Assembly: GCA_017883205.1 (NCBI GenBank)
Contig: JADGNZ010000002.1
Span: 184,869-248,868 of the forward strand
DNA length: 64,000 nt
Origin: Thermoanaerobaculia bacterium
GTDB lineage: Bacteria > Acidobacteriota > Thermoanaerobaculia > Gp7-AA8
Direction of reading: 5' to 3'
Both the position numbers and the translations under genes were made by a program. Shown here in pieces: positions 40,291 to 50,600 of the stretch. How positions within the stretch are numbered: the first letter of the stretch is position 1; each line of letters starts with the position of its first letter. The notes below the pieces were generated by a model. That model did not search any database. It saw only the letters and a list, made by a program, of their open reading frames with translations, and was not told the DNA's origin.

Positions 40291-42836
40291 CGGCTCCCCC
40301 TCCGCCGTTCCTCCATGGCGATCGCCACGATGTCGTTGAGAACGCCCGCCGCGGTCACCGTCGCGCCGGCGCCCGGGCCGGAGACGACGAGCGGACTCGT
40401 TTTGTAGCGCTTCGAATAGATCGCCACCTGATTGGCGGTTCCGCGAAGGTGTGCAAGCGGCGAAGTATTCGGCACGGCTTCGACGCCAACGGAGATCGAG
40501 CGCTTGCGGATCGTGGCAACGTAGCGAAGAACTTTGCCGCCGCGGCGCGCGCGATCGACGCGTTCGCGATATTCGGCATCGAGCGAGACGAGGCCGGCGA
40601 TGAAGGTCTTCGCGTCGACCGCACTGCCTTCGCTGCGAACGAGCGGCTCGAGTTTGATCTCGTCCGGTTCGGCGCGATATCCGAGCGTGCGCGCCAGGAT
40701 CAGCGCCTTGCGCGCCACATCCATGCCCGAAAGATCGTCGCGCGGATCGGGCTCCGTGTATCCGAGCTCCCACGCTTTGCGCACGGCGTCCGAGAAGGCG
40801 ACGCCGTCTTCCAGCGCTGTCATCAGATAGCCGAGCGTGCCGGAGAAGCAGCCGAGAATCATCTCGATCTTGTCACCGGCTTCCTGCAGTTTTGCGATCG
40901 TGTCGAGCACCGGCAGTCCTGCGCCGGCCGTGGCTTCGTAGCGGACGGAAAGGTTCCGCTCCTTCGCCGTTTCCATCAGCCGGTCGAATTCGAGCTGCGG
41001 TCCGGCCAGCGGCTTTTTGTTCGCGCAGACGACGTGAAATCCGTACTCGAGCGCTTCCTGCAGTAACGGACCTGTCTCTTCCGAGGTGAGATCGACGAGC
41101 ACCGGCCGGTACGACGGCAGCATCCACAGCTCGTCGCGCATCATCGTCTCGAGCTCGCGCAACGTCAGTGGTGAACCGCGCTCGAAAAGCCGCGCGCCTG
41201 ACTCTTTCCGTTTCGCGAATCGCTGCAACGCCGCGGGAGTAAAACCTTTGTCGTCGATGCGGATGCCGGAGCGGTCGGCGACGGCGACGACTTTAAGATC
41301 GATGCCGAGGTCGCGGCGAAGGTGAGGTTGCTGGGCGATGAGCTGGCGGGCCAGCTCGCGGCCGATCTGCCCGAGGCCGAGAAGGGTGAGCTTGGCTTCA
41401 CGGCCGGTGGTGTCGGCGAGCGGACGGATCTTGTGGAGCTGATACTCGGAATGGAGCGCGAGCAGCGCGCGGGTGGCATCGCTTTCGGCAACGGCGATCG
41501 TGATGTTGAGCTCCGATGAGCCCTGGGCGATGGCCACGATGTTGACGCCGGCGGCAGCGATCGCGGAAAACGTCCGCGCGGCGATGCCGGAGGTTCCGCG
41601 CATGCCGAGTCCGACGACAGCGATGAGGGCGACGCGTTTCTCTGCATCGATGCGATCGATGAGATGGAGTTTGCGCTCAGGCTCGAAAGCCGTTTCGAGC
41701 GCTGCCACCGCGTGATCCGCTTCCGATTCGGGGACGACGAAGCAGATGCTCGACTCGCTCGAGGCCTGGCTGATCATCGAGACGGAATGGCCCGCCTGCG
41801 AGAGCGCTGTGAAGGCGCGCCCGGCAACGCCCGGCACGCCGATCATTCCGTTTCCTTCGATCGAAAGAAGTGCCTGGCGATGAATGGCAGTGAGCGCTTT
41901 CACCGGGTAGGAGCCAGGCTTCACGTCGCCGGCGATGCGCGTCCCGGGCGAGGTCTCGCGAAAGGTATTTCTAACGAAGAGCGGGATGCGTCGGTCAACG
42001 AGCGGGATCATCGTGCGCGGATGCAAAACGTTCGCGCCGTAGTAGGCCAGCTCCGCGGCCTCGCGGTAGTGAAGATCGGCGATGACGCGCGCAGCGGGAA
42101 CGCTCTTCGGATCGGCGGTCATGAGGCCGTCGACTTCTTTGAAAAGCGTCAGCGCACGCGCGCCGAGGCTGCGCGCCAGGATCGCTGCGGAAAAGTCACT
42201 ACCACCGCGTCCGAGGGTGACGACCGAGCCATCGGGCCCGCTGGCGATGAAGCCCGGCATCACGACGACTTGTCTTGCGGCGAGCAGCGGCATGACGTTC
42301 TTCTTCGCAGCGCGCTCGCACTTCAGCAGATTCGGCCAAAGCGTCCCCAACCTCCGCTCCGTCTGAATCACCTCGGTCGCATCGACGTACACGGCATCGA
42401 TTCCGATCTCGATTGCCGCAGTCGCGAAGATCGCCGCGACGAGACGCTCGCCGCGGGCAACGAGTGCGTCCTGGGCGCGCGGCGTCAGCTCGCCGAGGAC
42501 GGCGATGCTCTCGGTCATGGAGCGAAGCTCACGGACGGATTCGGTGATGACGGCGTTCAAGGCATTTGCGCGATCGGGCGATGCAACCAGCTCCGCGACC
42601 AGATCGCGGTGCCGCGATTCGACCTGCGCGGCCGCCTCGTCGCAACGCGCGCGGTCGCGGCGCAGCGCTGCCTGTCCGGCTTCGAGGAGCAGATCGGTGA
42701 TGCCGTTCATCGCCGAGACGACGACGGCAACGCCCGGCGCGGCGCGGCTCACGTGCGCAAGCGCGACGCGAATCGCATCCGCATTGCCGACGGCGACGCC
42801 GCCAAACTTGAAGACCTCCGGACGGGACTGCGTCAT
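40287..42836 (-). CDS. thrA: Bifunctional aspartokinase / homoserine dehydrogenase
   Basis: 849 residues from the ATG at 42836 (MTQSRPEVFKFGG); longer frames run through repeat DNA. The aspartokinase domain (about 1-300) starts with KFGGVAVG, a variant of the usual KFGGTSV, and contains GFIASGPDGSVVTLGRGGSD. Two ACT regulatory modules follow (about 310-460, MIGVPGVAGRAFTALSQAG and GMRGTSGIAARTFSAIAAAG). The homoserine dehydrogenase domain (about 470-849) has LTLLGLGQIGRELARQL for NADP binding and CANKKPLAGPQLEF and GYTEPDPRDDLSGMDVARK at the active site. It catalyses the first and third steps of the aspartate branch and is probably inhibited by threonine. Lead gene of the thr operon. Confidence 0.95.
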   Translation of the reverse strand: MTQSRPEVFKFGGVAVGNADAIRVALAHVSRAAPGVAVVVSAMNGITDLLLEAGQAALRRDRARCDEAAAQVESRHRDLVAELVASPDRANALNAVITESVRELRSMTESIAVLGELTPRAQDALVARGERLVAAIFATAAIEIGIDAVYVDATEVIQTERRLGTLWPNLLKCERAAKKNVMPLLAARQVVVMPGFIASGPDGSVVTLGRGGSDFSAAILARSLGARALTLFKEVDGLMTADPKSVPAARVIADLHYREAAELAYYGANVLHPRTMIPLVDRRIPLFVRNTFRETSPGTRIAGDVKPGSYPVKALTAIHRQALLSIEGNGMIGVPGVAGRAFTALSQAGHSVSMISQASSESSICFVVPESEADHAVAALETAFEPERKLHLIDRIDAEKRVALIAVVGLGMRGTSGIAARTFSAIAAAGVNIVAIAQGSSELNITIAVAESDATRALLALHSEYQLHKIRPLADTTGREAKLTLLGLGQIGRELARQLIAQQPHLRRDLGIDLKVVAVADRSGIRIDDKGFTPAALQRFAKRKESGARLFERGSPLTLRELETMMRDELWMLPSYRPVLVDLTSEETGPLLQEALEYGFHVVCANKKPLAGPQLEFDRLMETAKERNLSVRYEATAGAGLPVLDTIAKLQEAGDKIEMILGCFSGTLGYLMTALEDGVAFSDAVRKAWELGYTEPDPRDDLSGMDVARKALILARTLGYRAEPDEIKLEPLVRSEGSAVDAKTFIAGLVSLDAEYRERVDRARRGGKVLRYVATIRKRSISVGVEAVPNTSPLAHLRGTANQVAIYSKRYKTSPLVVSGPGAGATVTAAGVLNDIVAIAMEERRRGSR

Positions 42837-42858
42837 GAGGACGCGGAGTATAGCGGGA

Positions 42859-43090
42859 GGAGTGCGAGCGTCTCGCTCGCGGCGGTGAGGCGTCTCGCCT
42901 CGCCGTTGGGAGTGTTCCATAAGCGGGGCAGTCACAAGCTTGGAGCAGTCTGTTTGCGCGACCCTCGCCGTTTGGTGCGATCAATAAACGGTGCGGCCAC
43001 AAACCTGGAGCAGTCTGTTTTGCGCGCATCACCGCTGGGCGAGACGCCCATCGGCCGCGGGCGAGACGCCTGGCGAGACGCCCGCACTCC
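42859..43090. repeat. Inverted pair of GTCTCG palindromes enclosing a direct repeat
   Basis: GGAGTGCGAGCGTCTCGCTC at 42859 faces its inverted relative GCGAGACGCCCGCACTCC at 43073-43090, each with extra GGCGTCTCGCC-type blocks. Between them, two direct copies of a sequence of about 36 bases (42925-42960 and 42990-43026) share CTGGAGCAGTCTGTTT or TTGGAGCAGTCTGTTT and GCGCG. The same palindrome type occurs at 54256-54300. The right end is translated as the tail of the DUF1003 protein. Confidence 0.8.
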
Positions 43091-43916
43091 TTTGTTCCAG
43101 CACCGCGAAGCGCGCCAGCATCTGCTCGTACATGCGGTCCGTCTTCTCGTGCAGGTGGGCCACTTCCAGCTCCGCCTTCACGTTGATCTCGTACTCGACG
43201 TCGGAACGCACGTGGTCCTTCTCGGCCTGGCGGTTCTGGCTGACGAGGACGAAGCAGGAGAGAAAGATCGCTTCGAGCGAGACGATCATCGTAAGGAGCC
43301 CGAACGGATACGGATCGAACCACGGCAGTCCTACGTGGATCGTGTTGACGATGATCCAGGCCACGAACCATATGCCGTTCATGAGGAGGAACGGCATGCT
43401 GCCGCTGAACCAGGCGATCCAGTCGGCGACTCTCTGCAGCGTGGTCAGGTGCTCCTCGACCTCTTCGTTGACGTTGCGCGACACGCGTGTGCGCAGCAGT
43501 TCGTCGGCTTTGCGCATCATCCCAGTGACCGCCGCGAGCATGCTCACCGCGCTGTCGGGATGGCGTTGGAAGAGAAGGAGGAGATCTTCGCGGTCGAGCT
43601 CGAGCAACTCGCTGTCCGACAGAGCGACCGCGGTCGCTGTCCGCGCACCGCGATCGAGGAGAGCGAGCTCACCGAAGAGACCGCCTTCCACCGCGTTCAT
43701 CAGCACGATCTTCTGGCCGGTGTTGTCGCGAATGAACAGCTCGATCTCACCGCTGCGGACGACGAAGAGCGACTCGCCGGGATGGCCGGCTTCGAAGAGC
43801 GTATGGCCGGCTGTTACGTGAATCGAATCGACGACCGCGGCAAGCGCAGCGCGATCTTCCTCGCTCAACAGTTCGAAGAGCTGGACGCCGGAGAGCAGCC
43901 GCGGATCACATCCCAT
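43029..43916 (-). CDS. Cyclic-nucleotide-binding domain protein with DUF1003 membrane region
   Basis: 295 residues. The N-terminal domain (about 8-125) is a cNMP-binding fold (LFEAGHPGESLFVVRSGEIE; GGLFGELALLDRGARTATAV), although the arginine and serine that contact cyclic nucleotide (GELALLDRGARTA) are only partly as in CRP. The DUF1003 region follows, with two membrane helices (FLLMNGIWFVAWIIVNTIHV; LLTMIVSLEAIFLSCFVLVS) and the QNRQAEKDHVRSDVEYEINV signature. The last 18 residues (AGVSPGVSPAADGRLAQR) are encoded by a dispersed palindrome and probably are not part of the ancestral protein. Suggests a cyclic-nucleotide-controlled membrane protein; role unknown. Confidence 0.88.
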   Translation of the reverse strand: MGCDPRLLSGVQLFELLSEEDRAALAAVVDSIHVTAGHTLFEAGHPGESLFVVRSGEIELFIRDNTGQKIVLMNAVEGGLFGELALLDRGARTATAVALSDSELLELDREDLLLLFQRHPDSAVSMLAAVTGMMRKADELLRTRVSRNVNEEVEEHLTTLQRVADWIAWFSGSMPFLLMNGIWFVAWIIVNTIHVGLPWFDPYPFGLLTMIVSLEAIFLSCFVLVSQNRQAEKDHVRSDVEYEINVKAELEVAHLHEKTDRMYEQMLARFAVLEQRSAGVSPGVSPAADGRLAQR

Positions 43917-43944
43917 GAGCGCATTGTAGCTGGGGGATTGTCTG

Positions 43945-44077
43945 TTTCACGCGGAGACGCGGAGATGCGGAGACCAGAGACAAGGAATCAGAGATCAGGC
44001 AAAGCTTCCTTGTCCATGTCTCTGATCCCTTGTCTCTGATCTCTTGTCTCTGATCTGTCCCCGCGGCTCCGCGTGAC
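43945..44077. repeat. Compound inverted repeat with 8- and 14-base units
   Basis: The outer left arm TTTCACGCGGAGACGCGGAG (43945 on, extended by ATGCGGAG) faces CCGCGGCTCCGCGTGAC (44060-44077). The inner left arm AGAGACAAGGAATCAGAGAT (43976-43997) faces three tandem TCTCTGATCYCTTG units (about 44018-44056). Located between the DUF1003 and aminotransferase genes, both of which start from here, so any promoters for them share this DNA. Confidence 0.8.
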
Positions 44078-44155
44078 CGTTCTCCCTTCTGATCTCCACG
44101 CCGCCATTTGCAATTCAACTCCCACCCAGCTATTACTTCGCCGAGGAGCATCCAG

Positions 44156-45520
44156 ATGACGGCAACAACGGAAACTATTGGCAGCGCGATGACCGCGGAA
44201 GAGATCGTCGCCCTGACGAAGCGCCACACGATTTTTTCCTGGTCCGCCCAGGGCAGCGTCAATCCCATCCCAATGGTCCGCGGCGAGGGGATCTACTTCT
44301 GGGACGCCAACGGCAAGCGCTACATGGACATGAACTCGCAGCTCATGTGCGTCAACATCGGCCACGGCGACCGCCGCGTCATCGACGCCATCAAGCGTCA
44401 GGCTGAGGAGTTGGCATATGCGGGGCCGGGCATGGCGACGCCGGTGCGCGCGCGCGTCGGCAAAATGCTCGCTGACCTCACCCCCGGCGATCTCAATCGC
44501 TTCTTCTTCACCCTTGGCGGCGCTGAAGCCAACGAAAACGCCATCCGTGTCGCGCGCATGGTCACCGGCCGGCAAAAAATCATGGCCCGCTATCGCTCGT
44601 ATCACGGCGCCACGTCCGGCGCGATCTCGCTCACCGGCGACCCGCGCCGCTGGGCCAACGAGCCCGGCCTCCCCGGCGTCGTCCGCTTCTTCGACCCCTA
44701 CAAATACCGCAGCCATCTCTTCCGGGAAGGCGACAGCGATGAGATGTTCACGCGCCGATGCCTGGACGAGATCGAAGAGACGTTGATGTACGAAGGTCCG
44801 CAGACCATCGCCGCGATTTTCGTCGAGACCGTCACCGGCACGAACGGCCTCATCGTCCCGCCCGACGGCTACCTCCAGGGTCTGCGCCAGATCTGCGACC
44901 GCTACGGCATCCTCCTCGTCTGCGACGAAGTGATGTGCGGCCTCGGCAGAACAGGAAAATGGTTCGCCGCCGATCACTGGAACGTCGTTCCGGACATGAT
45001 CACGATGGCCAAGGGTTTGACGTCGGCGTATCTCCCGCTCGGCGCGCTGGCGATGAGCGACCGCATCGCCAACTACTTCGACAAGAACACCTTCTTCGGC
45101 GGTCTCACCTACAACGCCCATCCGATGAGCCTCGCTGCGGCCGAAGCGTGCCTGCAAGCGATGATCGACGACGACACGATGGTGCACACGCAGAAGATGG
45201 GCCGCGTCCTTCGCGATCTTCACGGCGTGATGAAAGACAAGCATCCCTCGGTCGGCGACGTCCGCTCCATCGGCCTGTTCGGCGTCCTGGAGCTGGTGCG
45301 CAATCGCGTAACGAAAGAGCCGATGGCCCCATTCAACGGCACCAGCCCCGAGATGCAGAAGCTCGGCGCGTTCCTGAAAGAGAACGGCATGTACGCCTTC
45401 ATCAACTGGAACAACCTCTTCACGAACCCGCCGCTGTGCATTACGGAAGCACAGCTCCGCGAAGCATTCGAGCTGATCGACAGAGCTTTGGATATTACGG
45501 ACGCCGCGGTTACCCACTAA
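44156..45520 (+). CDS. Class III aminotransferase (omega-amino acid:pyruvate type)
   Basis: 454 residues from the ATG at 44156, preceded by GAGGAGCATCCAG. It is a fold-type I PLP enzyme. The motif order is SYHGATSGAISLTGDPRRW, ICDRYGILLVCDEVMCGLGR (PLP-N1 aspartate) and ITMAKGLTSAYLPLGALAM with the Schiff-base lysine at position 286. The family includes taurine:pyruvate, beta-alanine:pyruvate and other omega-amino acid aminotransferases; the FTLGGAEANENAIRVAR and FFGGLTYNAHPMSLAAA segments are typical, but the exact substrate cannot be told. It stands alone; the next gene downstream is a broken remnant. Confidence 0.92.
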   Translation: MTATTETIGSAMTAEEIVALTKRHTIFSWSAQGSVNPIPMVRGEGIYFWDANGKRYMDMNSQLMCVNIGHGDRRVIDAIKRQAEELAYAGPGMATPVRARVGKMLADLTPGDLNRFFFTLGGAEANENAIRVARMVTGRQKIMARYRSYHGATSGAISLTGDPRRWANEPGLPGVVRFFDPYKYRSHLFREGDSDEMFTRRCLDEIEETLMYEGPQTIAAIFVETVTGTNGLIVPPDGYLQGLRQICDRYGILLVCDEVMCGLGRTGKWFAADHWNVVPDMITMAKGLTSAYLPLGALAMSDRIANYFDKNTFFGGLTYNAHPMSLAAAEACLQAMIDDDTMVHTQKMGRVLRDLHGVMKDKHPSVGDVRSIGLFGVLELVRNRVTKEPMAPFNGTSPEMQKLGAFLKENGMYAFINWNNLFTNPPLCITEAQLREAFELIDRALDITDAAVTH

Positions 45521-45535
45521 GACGCCGCGGAGCCG

Positions 45536-45730
45536 ATGAAAGAGCGCACGGCGGCAGTGGTCGCGGGAGTCGCCGCCGCGTCAGCTCTGGCCGTCCTCTG
45601 CTATCGCGGAATCTACCTCCGCTGGTTCGCCGACGACTATTGGACGGCCGGCGTCACCGCCACTCACGGCTTTCTGGGGAGGTCAGGCGTTCTGGAGGCG
45701 TTCTGGTACCGCATCTGGAGCGGCCGTCGG
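45536..45730 (+). pseudogene. 5' fragment of a membrane glycosyltransferase-like gene cut off by a repeat array
   Basis: About 63 codons starting at 45536: one membrane helix (VVAGVAAASALAVLCYRGIY) followed by LRWFADDYWTAGVTATHGFL and EAFWYRIWSGR. A helix followed by an FADDYW loop is typical of large multi-pass GT-C-like glycosyltransferases and related membrane proteins of 400-600 residues. Right after SGR the reading frame enters the 22-bp array and encodes only repeat, to a stop at 46192. The rest of the gene is not found downstream, so it is a truncated remnant. The family guess is moderate; the truncation is clear. Confidence 0.6.
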
Positions 45731-45732
45731 AG

Positions 45733-46215
45733 GTGCGAAACACATCATCGTGGGTGCAAACCGCAGCATCACGGTGGGTGTCACAGGGGACACGGGGGGC
45801 TCAGTGTGACGGGGGGTGCCCCAGTGGGACATGGGCGGTGTACCAGTGGGACATGGTCGGTGTACCAGTGGGACATGGCCGGTGTACCAGTGGGACATGG
45901 CCGGTGTACCAGTGGGACATGGCCGGTGTACCAGTGGGACATGGGCGGTGTACCAGTGGGACATGGCCGGTGTACCAGTGGGACATGGGCGGTGTACCAG
46001 TGGGACATGGTCGGTGTATCAGTGGGACATGGGCGGTGTACCAGTGGGACATGGCCGCGTGCGAAACACATCATCGTGGGTGCAGGACGCGTCATCGTGG
46101 GGCGCAACAGACATCATCGCGGGTGCAGGATGCATCATCGTGGGGCGCAACAGACATCATCGTGGATGCAGAGCACATCATCCCGGGTGTGAATGGCGGC
46201 ATCGCGGGTGAAAGA
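45733..46215. repeat. Nested 21/22-bp tandem array (array 4)
   Basis: The centre (about 45819-46060) is eleven 22-base units with TACCAGTGGGACATGG, starting at 45841 and then every 22 bases to 46039, plus a diverged first unit at 45820. They are nearly identical except for one base after ACATGG, which reads G,T,C,C,C,G,C,G,T,G,C. The unit has dyad symmetry, TGTACC-AGT-GGGACA. The centre is enclosed by a perfect 26-base direct repeat at 45733-45758 and 46059-46084 (containing ACACATCATCGTGGGTGCA). To the right follow about six 21-24-base units with CATCATCGTGGGTGCA or CATCGTGGGGCGCAACA. Confidence 0.92.
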
Positions 46216-46348
46216 CAGCTAACGAACGGTTACATGCTCCGGCAGATGACTTTTGTCGATTAGCAGAGCCCGTTCAACGATTTGCGACGCTGATGGTAAA
46301 GAGATTGCTTTATCGTGAGCTTCCGGGCGGGAGCCTGCTGGAGTATTG

Positions 46349-47680
46349 ATGAACCGCGGAGTGGACGAAAGCGTGGCTGATCGAGAAGTATCGTACGAAG
46401 TACCGAACCCCGCGGCGAGACAGGCTCCGAAGCCTGAGGACGACGAACAGAACGCTGCCGCCCGGCCGAACCGGCGCGGGCGATTCATCCTGATCGCGAT
46501 CGGCGTAGTGATCGTCGTTGTGATTTTCGTCGCGCTCCGCCAACGATCGGCCACGCAGGCGCAGGCGTCCAAAGACGCGGCAGCGGCCGGAAAGAACCGA
46601 GCCTCCACGGTCTCCGTCGCTCCGGTCGAGCAGCGCGATGTTCCCGTCTATCTCGACGGACTCGGCAACGTCAACGCCCTCAACACCGTAACCGTCAAGA
46701 CGCGCATCGACGGACAACTCGAGCGCTTCAATTTTCAGGAAGGGCAGATGGTCCACGCCGGCGAGGAGCTGGCGCTGATCGATCCGCGGCCCTCGGAAGC
46801 GGCGTTGGCGCAGGCCGAGGCGACGAAATTCAGGGATGAGGCAACGCTCGAGAATACGAAGCGTGATCTGCAGCGCTTCGCCGATCTGTACAAAGCCGGC
46901 GTGATCCCGCAACAGCAGTACAACACGCAACAGTCGCAACTGGCCGTCAACGAGGGCTCGGTCAAAGCGGACGCGGCGCAGGTGCAGAACGCGCAGCTCA
47001 ACGTCAGCTACTGTCACATCAAGTCGCCGATCGATGGGCGCATTGGCATTCGCTCGGTCGATCCCGGCAACATGGTCCACGCATCCGATCCGAACGGCCT
47101 GATCGTCATCACGCAACTGCAGCCGATCGCTGTCCTCTTCACGGTGCCCGAGGACAGCCTTTCCGCGGTCGCGCAGCACATGGGCGGCGGGCTTCCGGTC
47201 GAGGCGTGGAGCCGCGACAGCACGCAGAAGCTCGCTGATGGCCGTCTTCTGACCATCGACAACCAGATCGATCCGAACACCGGCACATTCCGGTGCAAAG
47301 CCGTCTTCGATAATCGCGACGGCGCTCTCTTCCCGAACCAGTTCGTCAACGCCCGCCTTCGGGTCGACGTCCGGCACAACGCGCTGACCGTTCCCGCCGC
47401 AGCGGTACAGCACGGCTCGCAGGGAACGTACGTTTACGTCGTTCGGCCGGACAAGACAGTGGACGCGCGGCCGGTCGCGGTTGTGATGACCGAGGGGACG
47501 ACGGCGGTGCTAGGCGGCGGAGTTAATCCCGGCGATCAGGTGGTGACCGACGGCGCGGACAAGCTCCAGCCGCACGGCAAAGTCGAGATCGCCGGAGCGG
47601 GCGGCGGCCGTGGTGGCGGCGGCAAGAATGGCGCGCCGGGAGCAGGAGCAGCGAGGAGGAAACAGGCGGGCCAGCCGTGA
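46349..47680 (+). CDS. mdtA: RND efflux periplasmic adaptor (MdtA-like)
   Basis: 443 residues from the ATG at 46349 (a TTG just before it is an unlikely alternative). A cytoplasmic charged N-terminus is followed by one membrane helix ([19 protein letters not shown]). Then come the lipoyl/barrel-sandwich domain ([40 protein letters not shown]), an alpha hairpin ([18 protein letters not shown]) and beta barrel and membrane-proximal domains. It is typical of MdtA/MexA adaptors that link an inner-membrane RND pump to an outer-membrane channel. The C-terminus is a Gly/Ala-rich low-complexity tail ([18 protein letters not shown]). Its stop overlaps the GTG start of the first permease. Confidence 0.93.
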   Translation: MNRGVDESVADREVSYEVPNPAARQAPKPEDDEQNAAARPNRRGRFILIAIGVVIVVVIFVALRQRSATQAQASKDAAAAGKNRASTVSVAPVEQRDVPVYLDGLGNVNALNTVTVKTRIDGQLERFNFQEGQMVHAGEELALIDPRPSEAALAQAEATKFRDEATLENTKRDLQRFADLYKAGVIPQQQYNTQQSQLAVNEGSVKADAAQVQNAQLNVSYCHIKSPIDGRIGIRSVDPGNMVHASDPNGLIVITQLQPIAVLFTVPEDSLSAVAQHMGGGLPVEAWSRDSTQKLADGRLLTIDNQIDPNTGTFRCKAVFDNRDGALFPNQFVNARLRVDVRHNALTVPAAAVQHGSQGTYVYVVRPDKTVDARPVAVVMTEGTTAVLGGGVNPGDQVVTDGADKLQPHGKVEIAGAGGGRGGGGKNGAPGAGAARRKQAGQP

Positions 47681-50600
47681 ACCCATCCCGCATTTTCATT
47701 TTGCGGCCCGTCGCCACCTCGCTGCTGATGGCGGCCATCCTCCTGGCCGGTTTCGTCGCCTTTCGCCAACTCCCCGTTTCGGCGCTGCCGCAGGTCGACT
47801 ATCCGACGATCCAGGTGCTGACGTTCTATCCGGGCGCGAGTCCCGACGTCATGACGTCATCAGTCACGGCGCCGATGGAACGTCAATTCGGGCAGATTCC
47901 GGGCCTCACGCAGATGAGCTCCACCAGCTCGTTCGGCGGTTCGCTCATCACCCTGCAATTCGATCTCAAACAGAACATCGACGTCGCGGAGCAGGAAGTG
48001 CAGGCGGCGATCAACGCCGCGGCGAGCTTTCTGCCGCGCGACCTTCCCAACCCGCCGATCTACAGCAAGGTCAATCCCGCCGATACGCCGATCCTAACGC
48101 TCGCGCTGACCTCGACGCAGCTTCCACTGAGCAAAGTGGAGGATCTCGCCGATACGACGCTTGCGCAGAAGATCTCGCAGCTTCCTGGCGTCGGCCTGGT
48201 AACGATCAGCGGCGGCCAGAAGCCGGCCGTGCGCGTGCAGGCGAATCCGTCGGCGCTCGCTTCGTACGGCTTGAGCCTCGAAGATCTGCGTACGGGACTC
48301 GCGGCCGCGAACACGGACCAGGCCAAAGGCAACCTGCAAGGTCCGTCGCAAAGCTTCAGCATCGGCGCGAATGACCAGATCTACGCCAGTGCCGACTACA
48401 AGCCGGTCATCATCGCCTACCGGAACGGCGCGCCCATTCGCGTGGGCGACGTGGCCAGCGTCGTCGACGGCGTCGAGAACGCGCAGCAGGCCGCGTGGAT
48501 GAACGCCACGCCGGCCGTGATCATGAACGTGCAGCGGCAGCCCGGCGCGAACATCATCAACGTCGTCGACCGTATCGAACAGCTCTTGCCGCAGCTCTCC
48601 GCCAGTCTTCCGCCGAGCGTCAAAGTCACCGTGCTCACCGACCGCACCGTCACCATCCGCGCCTCGGTACACGACGTCGAGCTGGAGTTGCTGCTCACAA
48701 TCGCCCTCGTCGTGATGGTGATTTTCCTTTTTCTGCGCCGCCTGTCGGCAACCATCATTCCGAGCGTCGCCGTTCCCCTGTCGATCGTCGGAACGTTCGG
48801 AGTGATGTACCTCCTCGGCTACTCGCTCGACAACCTCTCGCTCATGGCGCTGACCATCTCCACCGGTTTCGTCGTCGACGACGCCATCGTCATGATCGAG
48901 AACATCACGCGCTACATCGAAGAGGGCCACGCGCCGCTCGAGGCCGCATTGATGGGCTCGAAGCAGATCGGCTTCACGATCGTGTCGTTGACCGTCTCGC
49001 TGATCGCCGTGCTGATCCCGCTTCTCTTCATGGGCGACATCGTCGGGCGTCTTTTCCGCGAGTTCGCGGTCACGCTCAGCGTCACCATTCTCGTCTCCGC
49101 GGTTGTTTCTCTCACGCTGACGCCGATGATGTCGGCCAAGCTGCTCAAGGCGGACAAGAAGGGCGAGGAGAGCCGCTTCTACATCAAATCGGAAGAGCTT
49201 TTCAACCGCGTGATCGCCTACTACGGCCGCACGCTTCAATTCGTGCTGCGGCACCAGACCACGACGCTGATCGTCACCTTCGCCACGCTGGTGCTGACGC
49301 TCGTCCTTTACATCGTCGTGCCGAAGGGCTTTTTTCCTGTCCAGGACACCGGCGTGATTCTCGGCATCTCTGAAGCGCCCGAGACGACGTCGTTCGCGCG
49401 GATGGCCGACCGGCAGCAAGCGCTCGCAGATGTGGTGACGAAAGATCCCGACGTGACGAGCGTCTCATCGTTCATCGGAGTCGACGGTACGAACATGACC
49501 TCGAACGTCGGCCGGATTCAGATCAACCTCAAACCGCGCGACGAGCGAAAATCCGAGGCATCCGAGATCATCCGGCGCCTGCAGCCGAACCTGGCGAAGG
49601 TCGCCGGGATCATGCTCTACATGCAGCCCGTCCAGGATCTCTCGGTCGAGAACCGGGTCAGCCGCACGCAGTATCAATACACGCTGGAAGACGCGAACGC
49701 CGCCGAGCTCGCGGAGTGGACGCCGAAGGTGATCGCGAAGCTGCAGACGATCCCCGACTTGCGCGACGTCGCCGGCGACCAGGGCACCGGCAGTCTCGAG
49801 GCCGATCTCGTCGTCGACCGCAACACCGCCTCGCGGCTCGGGGTCACGCCGCAGATGATCGACGACACGCTCTACGACGCCTTCGGCCAGCGTCAGGTCT
49901 CCACCATCTTCACGCAGCTCAACCAGTACCACGTCGTGCTCGAAGCCGACCCGAAACTGCAGCTCAGCCCCGATGCGTTGCAGCACATCTACGTACACGC
50001 TTCGCCGAATGGCGGAGGCGCGGTCAGCACAGCGGGAACAGGGACGCCTGCCGTCGGCGCGGCGGCGGCCTCGCAGACCGCGCAAGCCGCACCGGCCGCG
50101 ACATTGGCAACGTCCTCGACGCCCGGCACGACCTCGCCCGTTCAGGGACTCTCCGGAACGCGCGAGCAGATCATTCCCCTCAGCAGCTTCGCCCGCTTCG
50201 AGACGAAACCGGCGCCCGTAGCCATCAATCACATAGGCCAGTTTCCGGTGACGACGATCTCCTTCAACCTGGCGCCGGGCGCCTCGCTAGGCAATGCCAC
50301 AAAGCAGATCGACGCGCTCACGGCCCAGCTCGGAATGCCGGCCAGCATCCACGCCGAATTTCAGGGCACCGCCGCCGTCTTCCGCAGCTCGCTGGCGAAC
50401 GAGGGCTACCTCATTCTTGCCGCCCTGATCACCGTCTACATCGTGCTCGGCGTGCTGTACGAAAGCTACATCCATCCGCTCACGATCTTGTCGACGCTCC
50501 CGTCGGCCGGCGTCGGCGCGATCCTGGCCCTGATGCTCTTCCATATGGAGCTGAGCGTCGTCGCGCTGATCGGCATCATTCTGCTCATCGGCATCGTGAA

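Noticed and set aside
41664..44039. 791-codon antisense frame opposite thrA and the DUF1003 gene
   Set aside because: It spans two unrelated well-identified genes and repeat DNA and has shadow composition.
43988..45517. 509-codon minus-strand frame opposite the aminotransferase
   Set aside because: The aminotransferase on the plus strand has all PLP motifs and a good ribosome-binding site.
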